Assembly: GCF_910592395.1 (NCBI RefSeq) | Contig: NC_088318.1 | Coordinates: 13,826,349 to 13,890,348, forward strand | From: Lineus longissimus | Taxonomy: Eukaryota > Nemertea > Pilidiophora > Heteronemertea > Lineidae | DNA: 64,000 nucleotides | Direction of reading: 5' to 3' | Part shown: positions 36,243-48,311 of the stretch, in pieces | Position numbering within the stretch: position 1 is the first letter of the stretch | How the letters are laid out: each line of letters starts with the position of its first letter | Position numbers and translations under genes: made by a program | Notes under the pieces: model-generated | What the model was told of the DNA's origin: nothing | The model's database searches: none | What the model saw: the letters and a program-made list of their open reading frames with translations, nothing else

Positions 36243-36800
36243 TTTTCACCATTTTTAGCTCACCTCTTAGCAGAGGTGAGCTTATCCCATACCGTGGCGT
36301 CCGTCGTCCGTCGTCGTCGTCGTCGTCGTCGTCCGTCGTCGTCCGTCGTCCGTTAGCAGGGCACGTTTCGTAACTGTTAGAGCTATTGAGTTGAAACTTG
36401 GTACACATGTACCCTTATGTAATGACACCTTGGAGACTAAGTTTCGGTCCGATTCGTTTCATGGTTTGGCCACCAGGGGGCCAAACGTTAAAAGTGAAAA
36501 TATGCAATATCTCCCTTAATAGTAGTCGGGAAATTTTGAAAAAAATATGGTAGGTACTTCTAGCAAAGGTGCATCATATATCCTCCGGGTTTTTGATTTG
36601 CCCTCCTTTTCAAGGTCACAGAGGTCAAATGGTGTAAATTGGCTGTTAGGATGTAACGATGGCACGTTTCTAAACTGCAATGACTATTGATCCCAAATTT
36701 GGTACACATTTACCCCTTAGTCAGGTAATCTCTTAATTTGAATTTTCATTAAATCACCTTTCAATCAGATATTTTGATAAAACAATAATGGGCTTCAGGA
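36243..36800 (+). mobile_element. GTC-rich dispersed element
   Basis: It opens with a hairpin, AGCTCACCTCTTAGCAGAGG followed by TGAGCT, then 'ataccgtggcg' and a (GTC)n/(GTCC) run (36300-36352). Two related blocks follow, each with 'ggcacgtttc-taact', 'ctattga' and 'ttggtacaca' (about 36360 and 36662). This layout is a familiar dispersed repeat in molluscan and other marine invertebrate genomes. The short ORFs with runs of Asp or Ser come from the GTC repeat. Confidence 0.6.
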
Positions 36801-38421
36801 AAGAAGCTACGGACATAGAGCCCTGACAAGATATTCGGCAGCCACCATGAGGACACTATCTCATACCTTCGGAAGGATGCCATCACATGGTAATATAAAC
36901 AAGTCAATTTCAGTTTTTCAAATGTCCTTTATTAGGTGTAGCCTTTGGCCTGATTTAGAGATCGTGAGCTCTCTGTTGAGGAACAATTTTCCAACGTTGT
37001 TTTTGCGACACCAATTACAGGGCGATTTTCATCAAACTCACGGTGATGATAGTTTGGACCAATCTTATAGTTAATAAAACAATGAAATGTTGTAAAAAGA
37101 ACTAGACAATATGGAATGTTCGTGACCTTATCTGTTATACATTATTCTACAAATGTAAGCTTGCTCTTCCGAAGGATTGCATCATTCAGAAATATGGTTT
37201 TTACAAGGAAAAATGCTTTGAAATCATGAAAACTGTCGTACTTTGTAGATTCTAAACAAATGGGACTGGGAGGGCAAAGGAACAGCCTCATCATGTGCAA
37301 TGGGGCCAAATAAAATGGGTCATTCTTTGACAGATCCATCAACTTCCCTGAAATGTTTCTATCATATCTCGGCAAGGAATTTATCATTACTGGTTGCAAG
37401 TATTAAACTCAATCACTTCATTCAGAATAGTGACATTGGGTTTATTTAAATGACCATCAATCAAACTCCATGCAGTTAAGCTTTTCTGAATGAACCAAAT
37501 TCGATCATAATCTTGATGAATTTAATGATCACATGGACTTTGAGGGGCATTATACTTTTCTGGCGTCAAGTGCTATTATTCCATGAAATGAACCTTTGAA
37601 AATTGTAAATCGTGCATGAATGATACATTAATATGCATTCAGTAGATGTAAAAGTGTGTTGTTTAACTAATATTTAAGCAGTATTATGGTGACACCTTTT
37701 TCTGCATTACAATATAAAGAATGGTTAAAACTATCACCCGTGTAGTTCAGATGAAAATCACATTGTAACAGTATTCTAACACCTGGATTTAGAATGAACC
37801 GCACTTTACAGGGTAAATGCAACATGTGCCAACGAACCCTCGTCTTGAATTCAGCGGTTATGGTTAGGCCGCTTGGGTTGGTGCAACATTGGTGTTGATT
37901 GTCTAACCGAAACCGCCTAGTTGGTCTACATTTTAGCTCAACCCTCGCGGTTTTGATGAGATAACCTAGAACCTCCGGTTCGGTATCAATTCCGAATAGA
38001 AAAAATGACTTGGAAAATTTCCTTAACAGAACTGCCCTTTTGACAAAATTTCTAAAATTCTACGGTCCGTTACCTCCCTCTGAAACTGAGAACTTAATCT
38101 GCTGATTTTCTAAGGATAGAATTTAAGTCATTGTAATGACATCAGGCATGTCAATGAGGGATTAGTGTTTCTCGCTACTCCAATTAAGCGGCGTTGAGAG
38201 TGCGAGTCCTGAACGAAGGTTTCAGAGAAGATGTTTTGGAAAAGTTCATTACTTTTGTAAAAAGTATCAGAAATTTGTCTTAAAACTATAGCACGTTTCT
38301 TAACCAGCATGAATTATCTACTAGATATCTATGCAGTGAGCACAATGGCCCTTTGACATTGAATTATCAACTGAGCATGTGGACCTACAATCTTAATTTC
38401 ACGTTGTCTTTATCTTTTCAG
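36801..38421. other. Non-genic stretch
   Basis: No exon or RNA gene recognised. Around 37850-37990 several 'ggtta' and 'aaccg' phrases are partly inverted relative to one another. Confidence 0.35.
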
Positions 38422-38500
38422 CGTGATGAGCCATCCCACAGAAGGGAGAAGGATGTTGTTGACTATAAGCACATCCCGACCAAGCTCCCATCGCCGTCAA
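38422..38500 (+). CDS. Isolated exon-like segment
   Basis: A strong polypyrimidine acceptor ('ttatcttttcag') precedes an open stretch reading RDEPSHRREKDVVDYKHIPT and onward to a plausible donor, TCAA|GTAACA, at 38500/38501. The charged composition and GC-rich third positions contrast with the surrounding AT-rich DNA. I cannot join it to any neighbour. Spliced after LDLa exon 3 it would hit an immediate stop, and NPEPL1 already has its start codon downstream. It may be an exon of an unrecognised gene, or non-coding. Confidence 0.25.
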
Positions 38501-40149
38501 GTAACAGTACGACGGTTAGATTGTATTCTGTCACCGTAGGCTTTATTGTTTTATCAAAATATCTGATTGAAAGGTGATTTAATGAAAATTCAAATTTTTC
38601 TGATGGTGAAAAAGGGAATATTTACCTTCCTTATGACAAGCATAGATTCTTTTAATCTATGCTTGGTTTATATGACCATGACTTATAAATACCATGGTTC
38701 AAAATCTCACACTTATCAAAAGAGGGAATTAAAGTTATCATTATGGGGGGTTCGGTTGTTTCTGGCTAACAAGCGAGCCAATAAGGTGTGTCAAAACTCA
38801 AACAAAATAATTTTCAAGTAAAATTTTGTGCTTAATATAAGAAGAAAGAACAATTTGGGGGGGGGGGGGTTGTTTGTGGCTACCAGAGGAGCCAACACCC
38901 GCCTTGGGCATATCAGGACCCTGAAATTCTTTTCAGGCAAAAGTAATTTTTCTGCTAAAAAAATCACCAAATTCATCAGATCGATATTCATTTGATTATA
39001 TCCATCCCTTTAGACATGGGGTCCTTTAGACATGGGGTCCATGTCTTCTTGTTTCGCTGACCCCACGAAACAAGAGCACATGTGTCTGATGGAACCGTAG
39101 GCCTTCATTCTGTTTCTTGATCTCATCAGTACCACAGAATCAACTGACCTGGTCTGGGTTCCGTTGCCCTGGACCTTATCACACTGTCTGGATCAGTTGC
39201 TCAGTACATGTACCCTCATGCTCGAGACAACTGACCAACAGTGATTTGTTGAATTTGAATTTTCCTCCTTCATAATTTCCTACCCGGGCGATGCCCGGTA
39301 CCAAAAAATCTTGAAATACCAAAACATCTTTACAGTTGAACTAAAACAGTTAGTTGAACTCTCACTGTTTTATTGAAAATGAAACTTGCCAGAATATCAA
39401 TTGAACTTTTGATATTTCTTATGAAAAGTTTTGAAAATTTGACAAACAGGACTGATCTTACCCTAGTGGTCACACTTGAAACAAAATTCAGTCTTTCTTC
39501 ATTTTTATTCAAAAGACCTTTCATTGTAAGGGCATTGTCATGTTCTGGAGGTTGGGAAAGTATCTTCTAAACCCATCATGACAATTTTGGTTGGACAATT
39601 GATACTGAATTGATCGAGAAAAGTGTAATTTAAAACGTCAACTTTTAGACGTTTTAAAATTTTTGTCCTGAATGAATGTATTTGTAAATCCTGTATGTAA
39701 ACTAAATATTTGTAAAATGTCTAAATAAAATGAGATCTATAGACTCCAAGACTTGGCAAAAAGTATGGTAAACCCAACTTTTAATATTTGCCATGTCAAG
39801 GTCACCTCTTTTGTCATGCAAATAACATGTCAGAACTGCTCCTTTTGTCATGCTAATTGGCAGCCGGCTCTGTCCAGTGACCATGGCAAATGTGGTTCTT
39901 TTGTTATTTAAATTAGGTCCTGCAAATCAACAGCAGTGACCAAACCTATTGTCAGCTAACATGGCTCACCTGAACAATAGGTTTTAATACAATAGCTATT
40001 CATGTATGATAAACATGATGAATGCGAAGAGGTTTAATGCCCACTCAAACCATTGTGGTGGAGTTAAGTCGAGTCTATTGTGTTTCATCTCAATTTAGCA
40101 TTGTGTTGCAGGGACACTTATCAGTATTTCTTTGTGACATCTTGTAAAG
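38501..40149. other. Non-genic stretch with degenerate dispersed repeats
   Basis: Contains a G homopolymer (38859-38869), a small hairpin at 38638-38664 and another at 39629-39658. From 39282 a 'cccgggcgatgcccggtacc' segment begins what looks like a dispersed element, possibly reaching 'ggctcacctgaacaatagg' at 39981. No gene recognised. Confidence 0.35.
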
Positions 40150-40378
40150 AAGTTGATCATGTCCCAGGGATAGCGCTACGATCCTATCTCTTGGTCCTCT
40201 TCTTGTATTGGGCTTTCGGAGTGGTGAACATCAGCGCCAGTCACCTGTGTGGTGGTTGAGATGGCGACTCCCTCCGATTGCGTAGGTTTTCTCCTGGATT
40301 GCAGGATTCCTCCTACACGACATTCCAATTCGTCATGTGTATTCCTTGGAATGTACAAGAATAAAGTTTTTTGAAAGA
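40150..40378 (+). mobile_element. SINE-like retroposon fragment
   Basis: Contains 'ggttgagatggcgactccc', 'cgtaggttttctcctgg' and 'cattccaattcgtcatg', ending with AATAAAGTTTTTTG near 40361. The paired 'gtaggtttt-tcc-gg' and 'tcctcctacacgaca' phrases recur in a diverged copy at 46081-46150 inside NPEPL1. This fits a dispersed SINE-type family; assignment is by pattern only. Confidence 0.4.
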
Positions 40379-40969
40379 GAAAGTGTTTTTTCTTATTGAC
40401 TCACCTCTTTGGACACCGTCACTTATCGAATCTTTTCACTGGAGCCGTTGTGCTTACCAGATTTGACCTTGAAAAATAGGTCAAATAAAAAACCTGCTTC
40501 CTATGTTGGAAGTTGGAATTGACACACTTTTAGTGTTGTCAGTTTCAGTCGCCCCTGAGGTCATCTTACCTGGTGGATTATGCATAAAGTTGCAACGACC
40601 ATAACCACTGCATTGGACTACAAGCTTATTGACCTTTGCACCCCAAGGAGAAGAGTCCATTGATCATAACCTTTGTTATGCCGAGGGCAGTTCAGTACCA
40701 CACGACAGGAGCTGTTTTCATGCTGGGTAACACCATGGCATCAAAATGTGCCCTGTACACCCTAAATAACAAATGACGTTACCATTTGACTGTTTTTGCT
40801 GAGTGTAGGCCTACAGCAGGGTGTGCTTGTGACATGCTTGTCCGCAGTATCACAAAAGACAAACGTCAGACACTGCAGTACTGTACATCCTTACATACAA
40901 TGTTTCGACAGGCTCAAGCCAGTTGAGAGGTGTACTTGTATGTAATAAAAATCATATTCAATTCATAAC

Positions 40970-41165
40970 AAATTTGTTCACATCTCAAGCAGCTTACACA
41001 AAGGTTAAAGCAAAATGAACAGCACCTGGCTGGCTTCACAGTAGGTCTAACCCATGGTTTCAAAATGCACAAGAGCTTGGCTTATGAATTGCTTGTAAAT
41101 AATACTTTGATCACTGGGACTGTTACCATGATTCACATGCTTCCAAGATACAAAAGGGTCGAGTA
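40970..41165 (+). repeat. ~195-bp direct repeat, copy 1
   Basis: Runs from 'tgttcacatctcaagcagct' through 'gaacagcacctggctgg' to 'ccaagatacaaaagggtc'. It is repeated with few changes at 41703-41892. Confidence 0.9.
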
Positions 41166-41514
41166 ATACTAACTTCCTCAGGCCCTGCAATACATATGCT
41201 CTAGGTGATAGAAACCCTAAAGGCTAAAAGAGTATGAGTGGTTACCAGGACTCGTCCTATCAGCTCTCTAGAGTCTGGTGGCTTTTGCTTGTGCGCCGTC
41301 TGGGGGATGTGCATGAACTCCAGGACAAAGATTGTGATGTCCTGTCGGGAGTGTGATGCTGTTAGTCATCATAAGGGGGTTAATATGACCTTGAGCCCCG
41401 TTAGGTCATGTGGAAGCCTCAGAGACCAACGCCATGAATTGATAAAATTAGTCCTTCAATAAATACAGAATCATAAAATATATTCTAATAACTCATGTTT
41501 GGACATCCCTCTGC

Positions 41515-41677
41515 ATTGAATGGTTAATCACCACTATGAATCAACATCTCTCAGATGACCAGTCACTGACACTTGAGTTTAGATTGTTTATCACCAGTAT
41601 GAATCTATATCCGATTCCTCAGATGATCACTTTCACCTGAGTTCCCATTGAATGGTTTATCACCAGTATGAATCCTG
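41515..41677 (-). repeat. Inverted 64-bp satellite copies between the direct repeats
   Basis: 'gaatggtt-atcaccactatg', 'ctcagatgaccag' and 'gagttcccattgaatggtt' are the reverse complement of the satellite at 34.7-35.8 kb, about two and a half units long. They lie between the two 195-bp direct repeats. Confidence 0.85.
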
Positions 41678-41702
41678 ACAGAAGCTAATAGAAGCCCAAG
41701 GC

Positions 41703-41892
41703 TTGTTCACATCTCAAGCAGCTCACGCAAAGGTTAAAGCAAAATGAACAGCACCTGGCTGGCTTCACAGTAGGTCTAAACCATGGTTTTCGAAATGCAC
41801 AAGATCTTGGCTGATGAATTGCTTGTAAATAACACTTTGATCACTGGGACTGTTACCATGATTCACATGCTTCCAAGATACAAAAGGGTCTC
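41703..41892 (+). repeat. ~195-bp direct repeat, copy 2
   Basis: Near-identical to 40970-41165. The two copies and the inverted satellite between them form one composite block of about 0.9 kb. Confidence 0.9.
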
Positions 41893-41908
41893 CCCTCCCC
41901 CCGGACCC

Positions 41909-41957
41909 CTTCACAAATCTTACAGGGGCGACCCTCAGGCCTGTAAGATTTGTGAAG
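41909..41957. repeat. Perfect 18-bp stem inverted repeat
   Basis: CTTCACAAATCTTACAGG (41909-41926) is followed after 13 bases by its exact reverse complement (41940-41957). It sits just right of direct-repeat copy 2. Confidence 0.9.
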
Positions 41958-43370
41958 ATTTTGAAACCTCCTATATGCAACACTGTAAACTAACCAAGTC
42001 CCCACACGTGTGCATTCGTATTTCCCGCGTAAGGAACTCATGACCTAATGGTGGCGACACCTGTTATTACTAGAAGAACTCCGACATCCCTCAATTAAAT
42101 GTGTACATCGAGGATGTAACAAATCGCATTTCCTGGTCGGGGAAAAATGGGAAGTCACGAATAAAACTACATCACGAAATAATCTTTCTGATTTGCAGTC
42201 ATCGATTTCTAGCATTATTTAGGAGGTATGTTTTAGATTCGATTAGAACGAAAGATGGAACGTTTCGGCCGTATTTCCTCGTTGAAACAACTACCGTACC
42301 GGCGAAGTCAATGAAGTGCTTCACTTTCATTTTCATCATGAATGATCATCATCCAATGTCATTATCATCTTTGTTTTGTAATAATTGTTTTGTCGTATCA
42401 GTAATTGCTCTTCTGTATGCTTAGCTGTGTAGTGTTTGTGTATGCAGGCCTAGTATTTCTGGATCTCAATTATACTCGGTAACATTCCAGCCAATCCAGG
42501 CATAGGCCTTTTCGACAAAAACGAATCGGAGCCCAAACATTAACATTACAAAACAACACACTCCCTGAATGAAGAGACCTTTGCCAAAAGTGAAGGGCCT
42601 TGGGCCTTACACCAGGCATTCTGAACCATCGGAGTTAATCGGTCCGTTACCTTCCCTCATACGTCTGGGTCGGCGGAGTGGATCCAAGGCTTGAGCCTAA
42701 CTTAAACTTGAGGGTCAAGATATATGTACACCAGGCGGAGGAAGCCACTGCTGCGCCTATATCTAGGTTTGTTTCGGCAAGCAGTGGCTTCCTCTGCCTG
42801 GAGTAAAAGGGTCTATAGTTATAAGCTGACTCCGCTTTTGGACCATGCCCTAAGCCACTGCGACCCTTTGTTCCCGGTGAAAATCATGACTAGTCAGCGC
42901 CCTAACCAACTTCTACGAAAAGGTTTATTGGACTAGGTCAAGATAGGATGCATGCGCATAGGCCTAGTAAAAGACGGGTCGGAATTATCTGGCTTCCCTA
43001 AATAAACCAACGTTCTAGAGAGAGTATCCTGTTACACTTGTCTTGTCTTCTAAGGGGGGTTTCACTGCACTATTCGATCTATTATTAATCAAAGTAGGTC
43101 AATTAAATACATACGGAAATTTGAAAAATGACCTCGGACATAATTTTAATCTGCTTTTCAGTCTTGTAAAGGCCATGAACAAGTACATGTACTCTCAGTC
43201 CGATAGGAATAGTCACATTCTGAACATGTACTAGAAATAGAAATAGAACTTAGTTTCAAAAAAGTTAAATTTAGCTGGGCTATTGCCAAGTTCTAGCTGA
43301 AATGATGGTGCTGTTGGTTAACCCTAAAAATTGCTTAAATTGAAAGAATCCTGATGTTCTTCTTTTCCAG
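41958..43370. other. Upstream region of NPEPL1
   Basis: No further exon recognised. A non-coding first exon of NPEPL1 must lie upstream of 43371 if the acceptor there is used, but I cannot place it. The hairpin at 42731-42801 is listed separately. Confidence 0.4.
42731..42801 (+). ncRNA. Pre-miRNA-sized hairpin (tentative)
   Basis: CCAGGCGGAGGAAGCCACTG (42731-42750) pairs with CAGTGGCTTCCTCTGCCTGG (42782-42801). On the plus strand the only non-Watson-Crick position is one G-U pair, and two more pairs extend inward, giving about 22 paired bases with a ~27-base loop. Total length is about 71 bases, in the range of animal pre-miRNA. It could equally be a small palindrome or MITE relic. I do not recognise the arm as a known miRNA. 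Confidence 0.25.
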
Positions 43371-46300
43371 TTATCTGCCAGAAACAGAAAGTGCCATCAA
43401 AATGGCAAATGTTACTATCAAATATTTTGGGAGCCTAAAGCAGACCGACCCGACCAACCACCCTGTGACCATCATAGGACAAGTGAAGAACTTGAACTCT
43501 GTCAATTATGATGCTGTCAAGTGCAAGTTTGGTTCAAAGGTCACTGAAGAGGTAAATTTCAGCAGCAGTTCTCACTGGCTTGACAGAAAGGCTTACCTGC
43601 AAGACAGATAAAAACAATGCACTGGAAAGAACCACCATGGGTCAAATGGCTTGGAAGTTGGATTATAAAGAAAATTTCCAGAATTAGAATCCAATCAGTG
43701 ATGACTCTACATGTAATGTCGTCATGGTACTGATAGAAAATGAGGACTAGGGTTGTGTCAATAATTTTGCCCCGAGTTATTTGGTGAAATTTCATTTTCC
43801 AATACCTGCAATTGGCATCTAGTAAAACAGCAGAGAAATTGTTTCAAGACAATGTAAGGAAAGGCAGTTGAAACAGCACATTGATGGCTTCGATTTGATT
43901 ACCGGTAGTTATCAGTGGAAAAAGCTTATCTATTTGGATATCTTTTCAGACCTGGAAAGCCGCTGTTGCCAGCTTACACCCGTCGCCAACTGACTCCTGT
44001 GCTCTGTGGTTAAACAACGCCAATGTTGCCGCTCTACCGACAAAGTGCAGTCGCCACAATACGCCCTCCAGAAGCCATTCCTTGATGAAGATCGTCAAAG
44101 CCTACTTGATGGGCGGTGATGAATATTTCGTGGTGAGTGAAAGTGTAATGTCTGTGACCTTGAGCAGAACACATACGTATGATCCTACATCACTTCTCTC
44201 CAGCGTCAGTTGGAACTAGGAAGTTTTCCTACATGGGCAACCAGCAGTTCCTCCAAGATTTCTAGCTTCATACTGCATATGCCAGAACAAAATCCGAGCA
44301 GATTTTATTATAAAATAACGTTGAGATTGTTGGTTATGGTAATACGTTAAGGTCAAAGGTGTACGCCTGTTGACATGTTGGAATCCAAATCCCCCACAGA
44401 CAAGTGTCTACTGGTACGGGCCTCTCAGTTGCTCTTGTGTAGACCAAGACGAAACAGACCATGGCCCTTTTCTCACAAACTTCTCCTAAGTCCTAAAATT
44501 CAAGTTTCTATTCTATAACAAATCTTCTTGTATATTTTTCAGATTGTGTGTGAGCGTTCCGATGCCTTTGCATCAGGTTGTGCCATTGCTAGAGCCTTGC
44601 CATTGTACTCGCAAAAGTCCCGCATCAGTACTTCAAAACGCACAGTGAACGTCGAATTCTTGCTTGTCGGTAGCGATAAGACTGTCCTGAGTGAGAGCGA
44701 GTTAACTTGTCTGTCTGATATGGCGCAGGGCATACGACTGGCAGCGAAGATAGTCGACATGCCATGCAGTGTGATGCACACTGATGCCTTTTTGGAGGTG
44801 AGTAAGAGGAAGGACAGCTTCATGCATGCTATAAGAGCAGATCTACAGCTTTTCAAATCAGACAAGTGTGCCAGCTCTCTTTAAAAAAATGTTTGCATCA
44901 AGCTGCTGTGTCAGCAGCCTGGGTCAGCCTGTTGGCTATCCTTTGTTTTAGCTTATAACCTTATAGTTGTGGTAAAGCCCTTGTGTTTTTGTAGTGGATT
45001 AAAGTATGTCTTGTGTGCTTTCAGGAAGCCCAAATAGTTGCTGATGATTTGGGAATTAAACCTGTCATTATACAAGGAGATGAACTTGAAGAGAGAGGTT
45101 TTGGAGGTAAGTGTCAGTGAGAGCAAAATTTGAACAGATCTCGACTGTACCAAGTTTCGGAGATTAGTGATTGCTACAGATATACACCTGGCTATTTGAA
45201 GAGTGTCTGTTGACATTTTCTTGCAGTACATCCAAGAACAGCCCTCTTGTCCGAAACCCTGTAGGTTTCAGTAGTCCAGCCCATCATTATATCAAGACAG
45301 TCGTTTAATCTCTTCATGTCTCTTCCTTCCTAGGACTGCATGGTGTTGGAAAGGCAGCAATCCATCAACCAGCACTATGTGTGCTCAGCCATCGTCCCGC
45401 AGGTGCTACTAAGACCATTGCCTGGGTCGGCAAGGGAATTGTCTATGACACTGGTGGTCTCTGTATCAAGGGAAAGGTAAGGTCAACTCTTTATAACCGG
45501 CACTTGCAAAGAATATTTGTTTTTACTCCAAAATTAAAGTCTACGGTATTTACTAAGCTCTCACCTAAAACAAATTTTATTGATCTCATTGATCATTCGA
45601 AGTTCCTTTGAGAATTTGGGATTTGTTTATTTGGCCTTACGGCATTTGGGATCACTGTTACGGTTTGAAGAACATTCGAGAATCGACGAGACATCCGCGA
45701 GATTCCGGTCGAAGATAGTCCTATCAAGTCGGTCAGGCAGAGGAGCCTCTTGGCTCAGTTGGTTTGCCCTTGGGGTTGCTTCATACTAACAAGCCCAAGT
45801 TCAAATCTGGACCACAACCTGGATGGAGAGAAGCAAGTGAGGTTAAAAGTGCATTGCTCAAGGACAAAGGCAGAACAGCTGTGATTCCTCCAAATGTCGA
45901 ACCCACGACCTCCTGATTATGATGCACAACCACTACATACCGATTATCCCAACTGTTGTCAGTGCTGATGTCGTTCTTTCCTTCTTTGTTTATTTTCAGA
46001 CCAGTATGCCAGGGATGAAGAGAGACTGTGGTGGGGCGGCAGCAGTGCTCGGAGCCTTCCATGCTGCTGTGAAACAGGTAGGTAGGGCGACTCTCTTCGA
46101 TACCGTAGGTTTCATACGGGGTCTCCGGTTTCCTTCTACTGACATAATCACCCAATAGTGTTTATGGAGCTGTGAGAAAGGATTTGGTAAAAGGTGTCTA
46201 CATGTAAGGTTTGTGATTTTGTTTCAGGGATTCACCGAAAATCTCCATGCCTTGTTGTGTTTGGCTGAGAATGCAATTGGGCCAGAAGCACAAAGACCAG

Positions 46301-48103
46301 ATGACGTTGTCAAACTTTACTCAGGAAGGTATGTTGAAATAGCTACTGCGAAAACAGTAAAATATTTGCAAGTGGTATTTTTTCAGATCTTGTGAATAAC
46401 CTGAAATAAAAGCGCTAAAAAATATTTTGTGACTGGAAAAATGGAAAGAATTTTTCACCACTATCCCTCTGTATAATATTTGTTCCTTGTCTGTTTATCT
46501 TTGAAAATAAAAAGTCATTTAAGTGCGACTGGGAAAACGCCATTCATATTGTTTATATTGTATATTGATTAAATCAGAGATTGTCTTCTTCTCATAGGAC
46601 CGTTGAGATAAACAACACTGATGCAGAAGGCAGACTTGTCCTCGGAGATGGGGTGGCGTACGCGAGCAAAGAACTGAAGGCAGACGTGATTGTTGATATT
46701 GCTACGTTAACTGGTGCTCAGGGCATTGCTACTGGTAAGAACTCTTCTTTTACAAGAAAGAATTTCAGACTTTTTGCCACGTGTTATTGGCATCAAGACC
46801 ATCCCTACTCCCTTGGTGACCTGAAAGTTCTGAATCATTTCTGGATGCAATTGTTATATTTGCAGGTAAATACCATGCGGCATTGCTCACCAATAATCCC
46901 GATTGGGAGGAGATATCTGTAGAGGCTGGTCGAGCGTCTGGAGACCTCATCCATCCTGTTCCCTACTGTCCCGAGATTCATTTCAGTGAATTTTCCAGTG
47001 CTGTCGCTGACATGAAGAATTCTGTAGCAGTAAGTATATGACAATTATTACCAGAACCTACTGTAAAACCGTGAAACCCTCTCATTTGGGAAGAGCTTTG
47101 GGACTGTTCCCAGAATTGACTGATTTTGATGTGAGTTCTCCCCAGTCTGACATCACAGAATTAGACCCCCCCCCCTCACCTGGGATTCACATCTCTATTT
47201 GACTATACCTTGTCCCTGGCATTGTTTCTCCATTACGTCTTGGGAATCATCTAACATCTCATCCATCAATTGACTCCTTTTTGATTCTAATGATATCACG
47301 TTATTTCAGGACCGCACCAACGCTCAGGTGTCCTGTGCCGGCTTGTTCATAGGCTCCCACATAGTTAGTGATCAAGCATTGTTCGAGTTCCCGTGTACCT
47401 GGCTCCACATCGACATGGCATATCCTGTACATTGTGTAAGTAAGAGAAAATGAGAAATTCAATAATTGGGGCTAGTCCGTTTATAGGTTGTTATTGAGGT
47501 TAGTCCTTGGGATACTACCTAGGTGAGACATGAGCTTGACATCGTTTGATTCAGAGCTCCAGATGTGTGGTGGCTTGGGCCTCTGACTAAGGTCAAGAGG
47601 TCCCTGGTTCGATCCTAACATTGGTGTGAGACTCAAGGGACGCCTCTTAGCATTACATGCCTTACTCCACCTGGGTGTATGAATGGTTAGCGTCCGGAAA
47701 TGCTTGGGTTGTAGTGCTGATTGGGTTACTCATTGAGTCCTAATGAAAAGTTTCAGAGTAAACTGGGGTTAAAGTGAAAATTCAGATGATAATCTGTACT
47801 TACCATTGCTGGTATCTGACTGTTAACCTCAAATGTTAAAATGTTGAAAAGGGTCACAATGGCCGAGGTTCTTTCTCAATATCGGCTGAGTACTGTACTT
47901 ATGGACCTCTGGTTATCACCTTGATGTATCCTTCCCATTTATTACAGGGTGAAAGGGCAACGGGCTACGGGGTTGGCCTTCTGAACACGCTGTTCGGACA
48001 CCTATCCCAGAGTACATTGCTGCAATACGTGGCGCCACAGGCGATAGATGGTGAATCAAGCGAGAGAGACGAGAACGCCTTGAAGAAAATTCGTTTGGTT
48101 TAG
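43371..48103 (+). CDS. NPEPL1: Probable aminopeptidase NPEPL1 (M17 family)
   Basis: A zinc-dependent cytosolic exopeptidase of the leucine aminopeptidase family, expected to release N-terminal residues from peptides. There are eleven coding exons: 43371-43551 (ATG at 43402), 43950-44132, 44543-44797, 45025-45106, 45334-45476, 46000-46077, 46228-46328, 46598-46734, 46866-47029, 47310-47435 and 47948-48103. All have GT/AG borders and consistent phases, giving 524 residues, close to the human protein (about 523). The M17 metal and catalytic set is complete: K257, D262 and K269 in [17 protein letters not shown]280 in MKRDCGG, and D339, E341, R343 in NNTDAEGRL. The start MANV agrees with the vertebrate N terminus; a 5' non-coding exon probably precedes 43371. 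The C terminus ends KIRLV like its orthologues. It runs head-to-tail with ABHD4. Confidence 0.96.
45745..45945. mobile_element. SINE-like element with tRNA-like heads at both ends (NPEPL1 intron 5)
   Basis: The left end has A-box-like 'ttggctcagttgg' and B-box-like 'agttcaaatctgg'. The right end has the inverted form, 'tcgaacccacgacctcctga'. The middle 'ttgctcaaggacaaaggcag' phrase is shared with segments at 51650 and 60605. It looks like two tRNA-derived heads facing each other. Confidence 0.45.
47545..47720 (+). mobile_element. tRNA-derived SINE fragment (NPEPL1 intron 10)
   Basis: 'ggtggcttgggcctctgac' and, downstream, 'ccctggttcgatcctaac' resemble the A and B boxes of a pol III promoter, followed by an unrelated body. 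It is not a functional tRNA: no acceptor stem can be folded from it by eye. Confidence 0.4.
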
Positions 48104-48311
48104 GACTAGCTACGATAGTGTGATATCAAGAAAGTGACAGAATTTGGACCCTTATTCAATTCATGATTATTAAACATTCTGCCAGTGCACTTTGTGCCAA
48201 AAATCATGTACTCTCTCCGCATATTGTATCAGGCTTTCTTCTTTAGGCCAGCAAGTACCCAAAGATTCAGGGGTATTTTTGCAACTACATGTAGGTCATG
48301 TTCAAATATGA

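Noticed and set aside
36127-36408. Poly-Asp / poly-Ser ORFs over the GTC run
   Set aside because: They are produced by the trinucleotide repeat inside a dispersed element.
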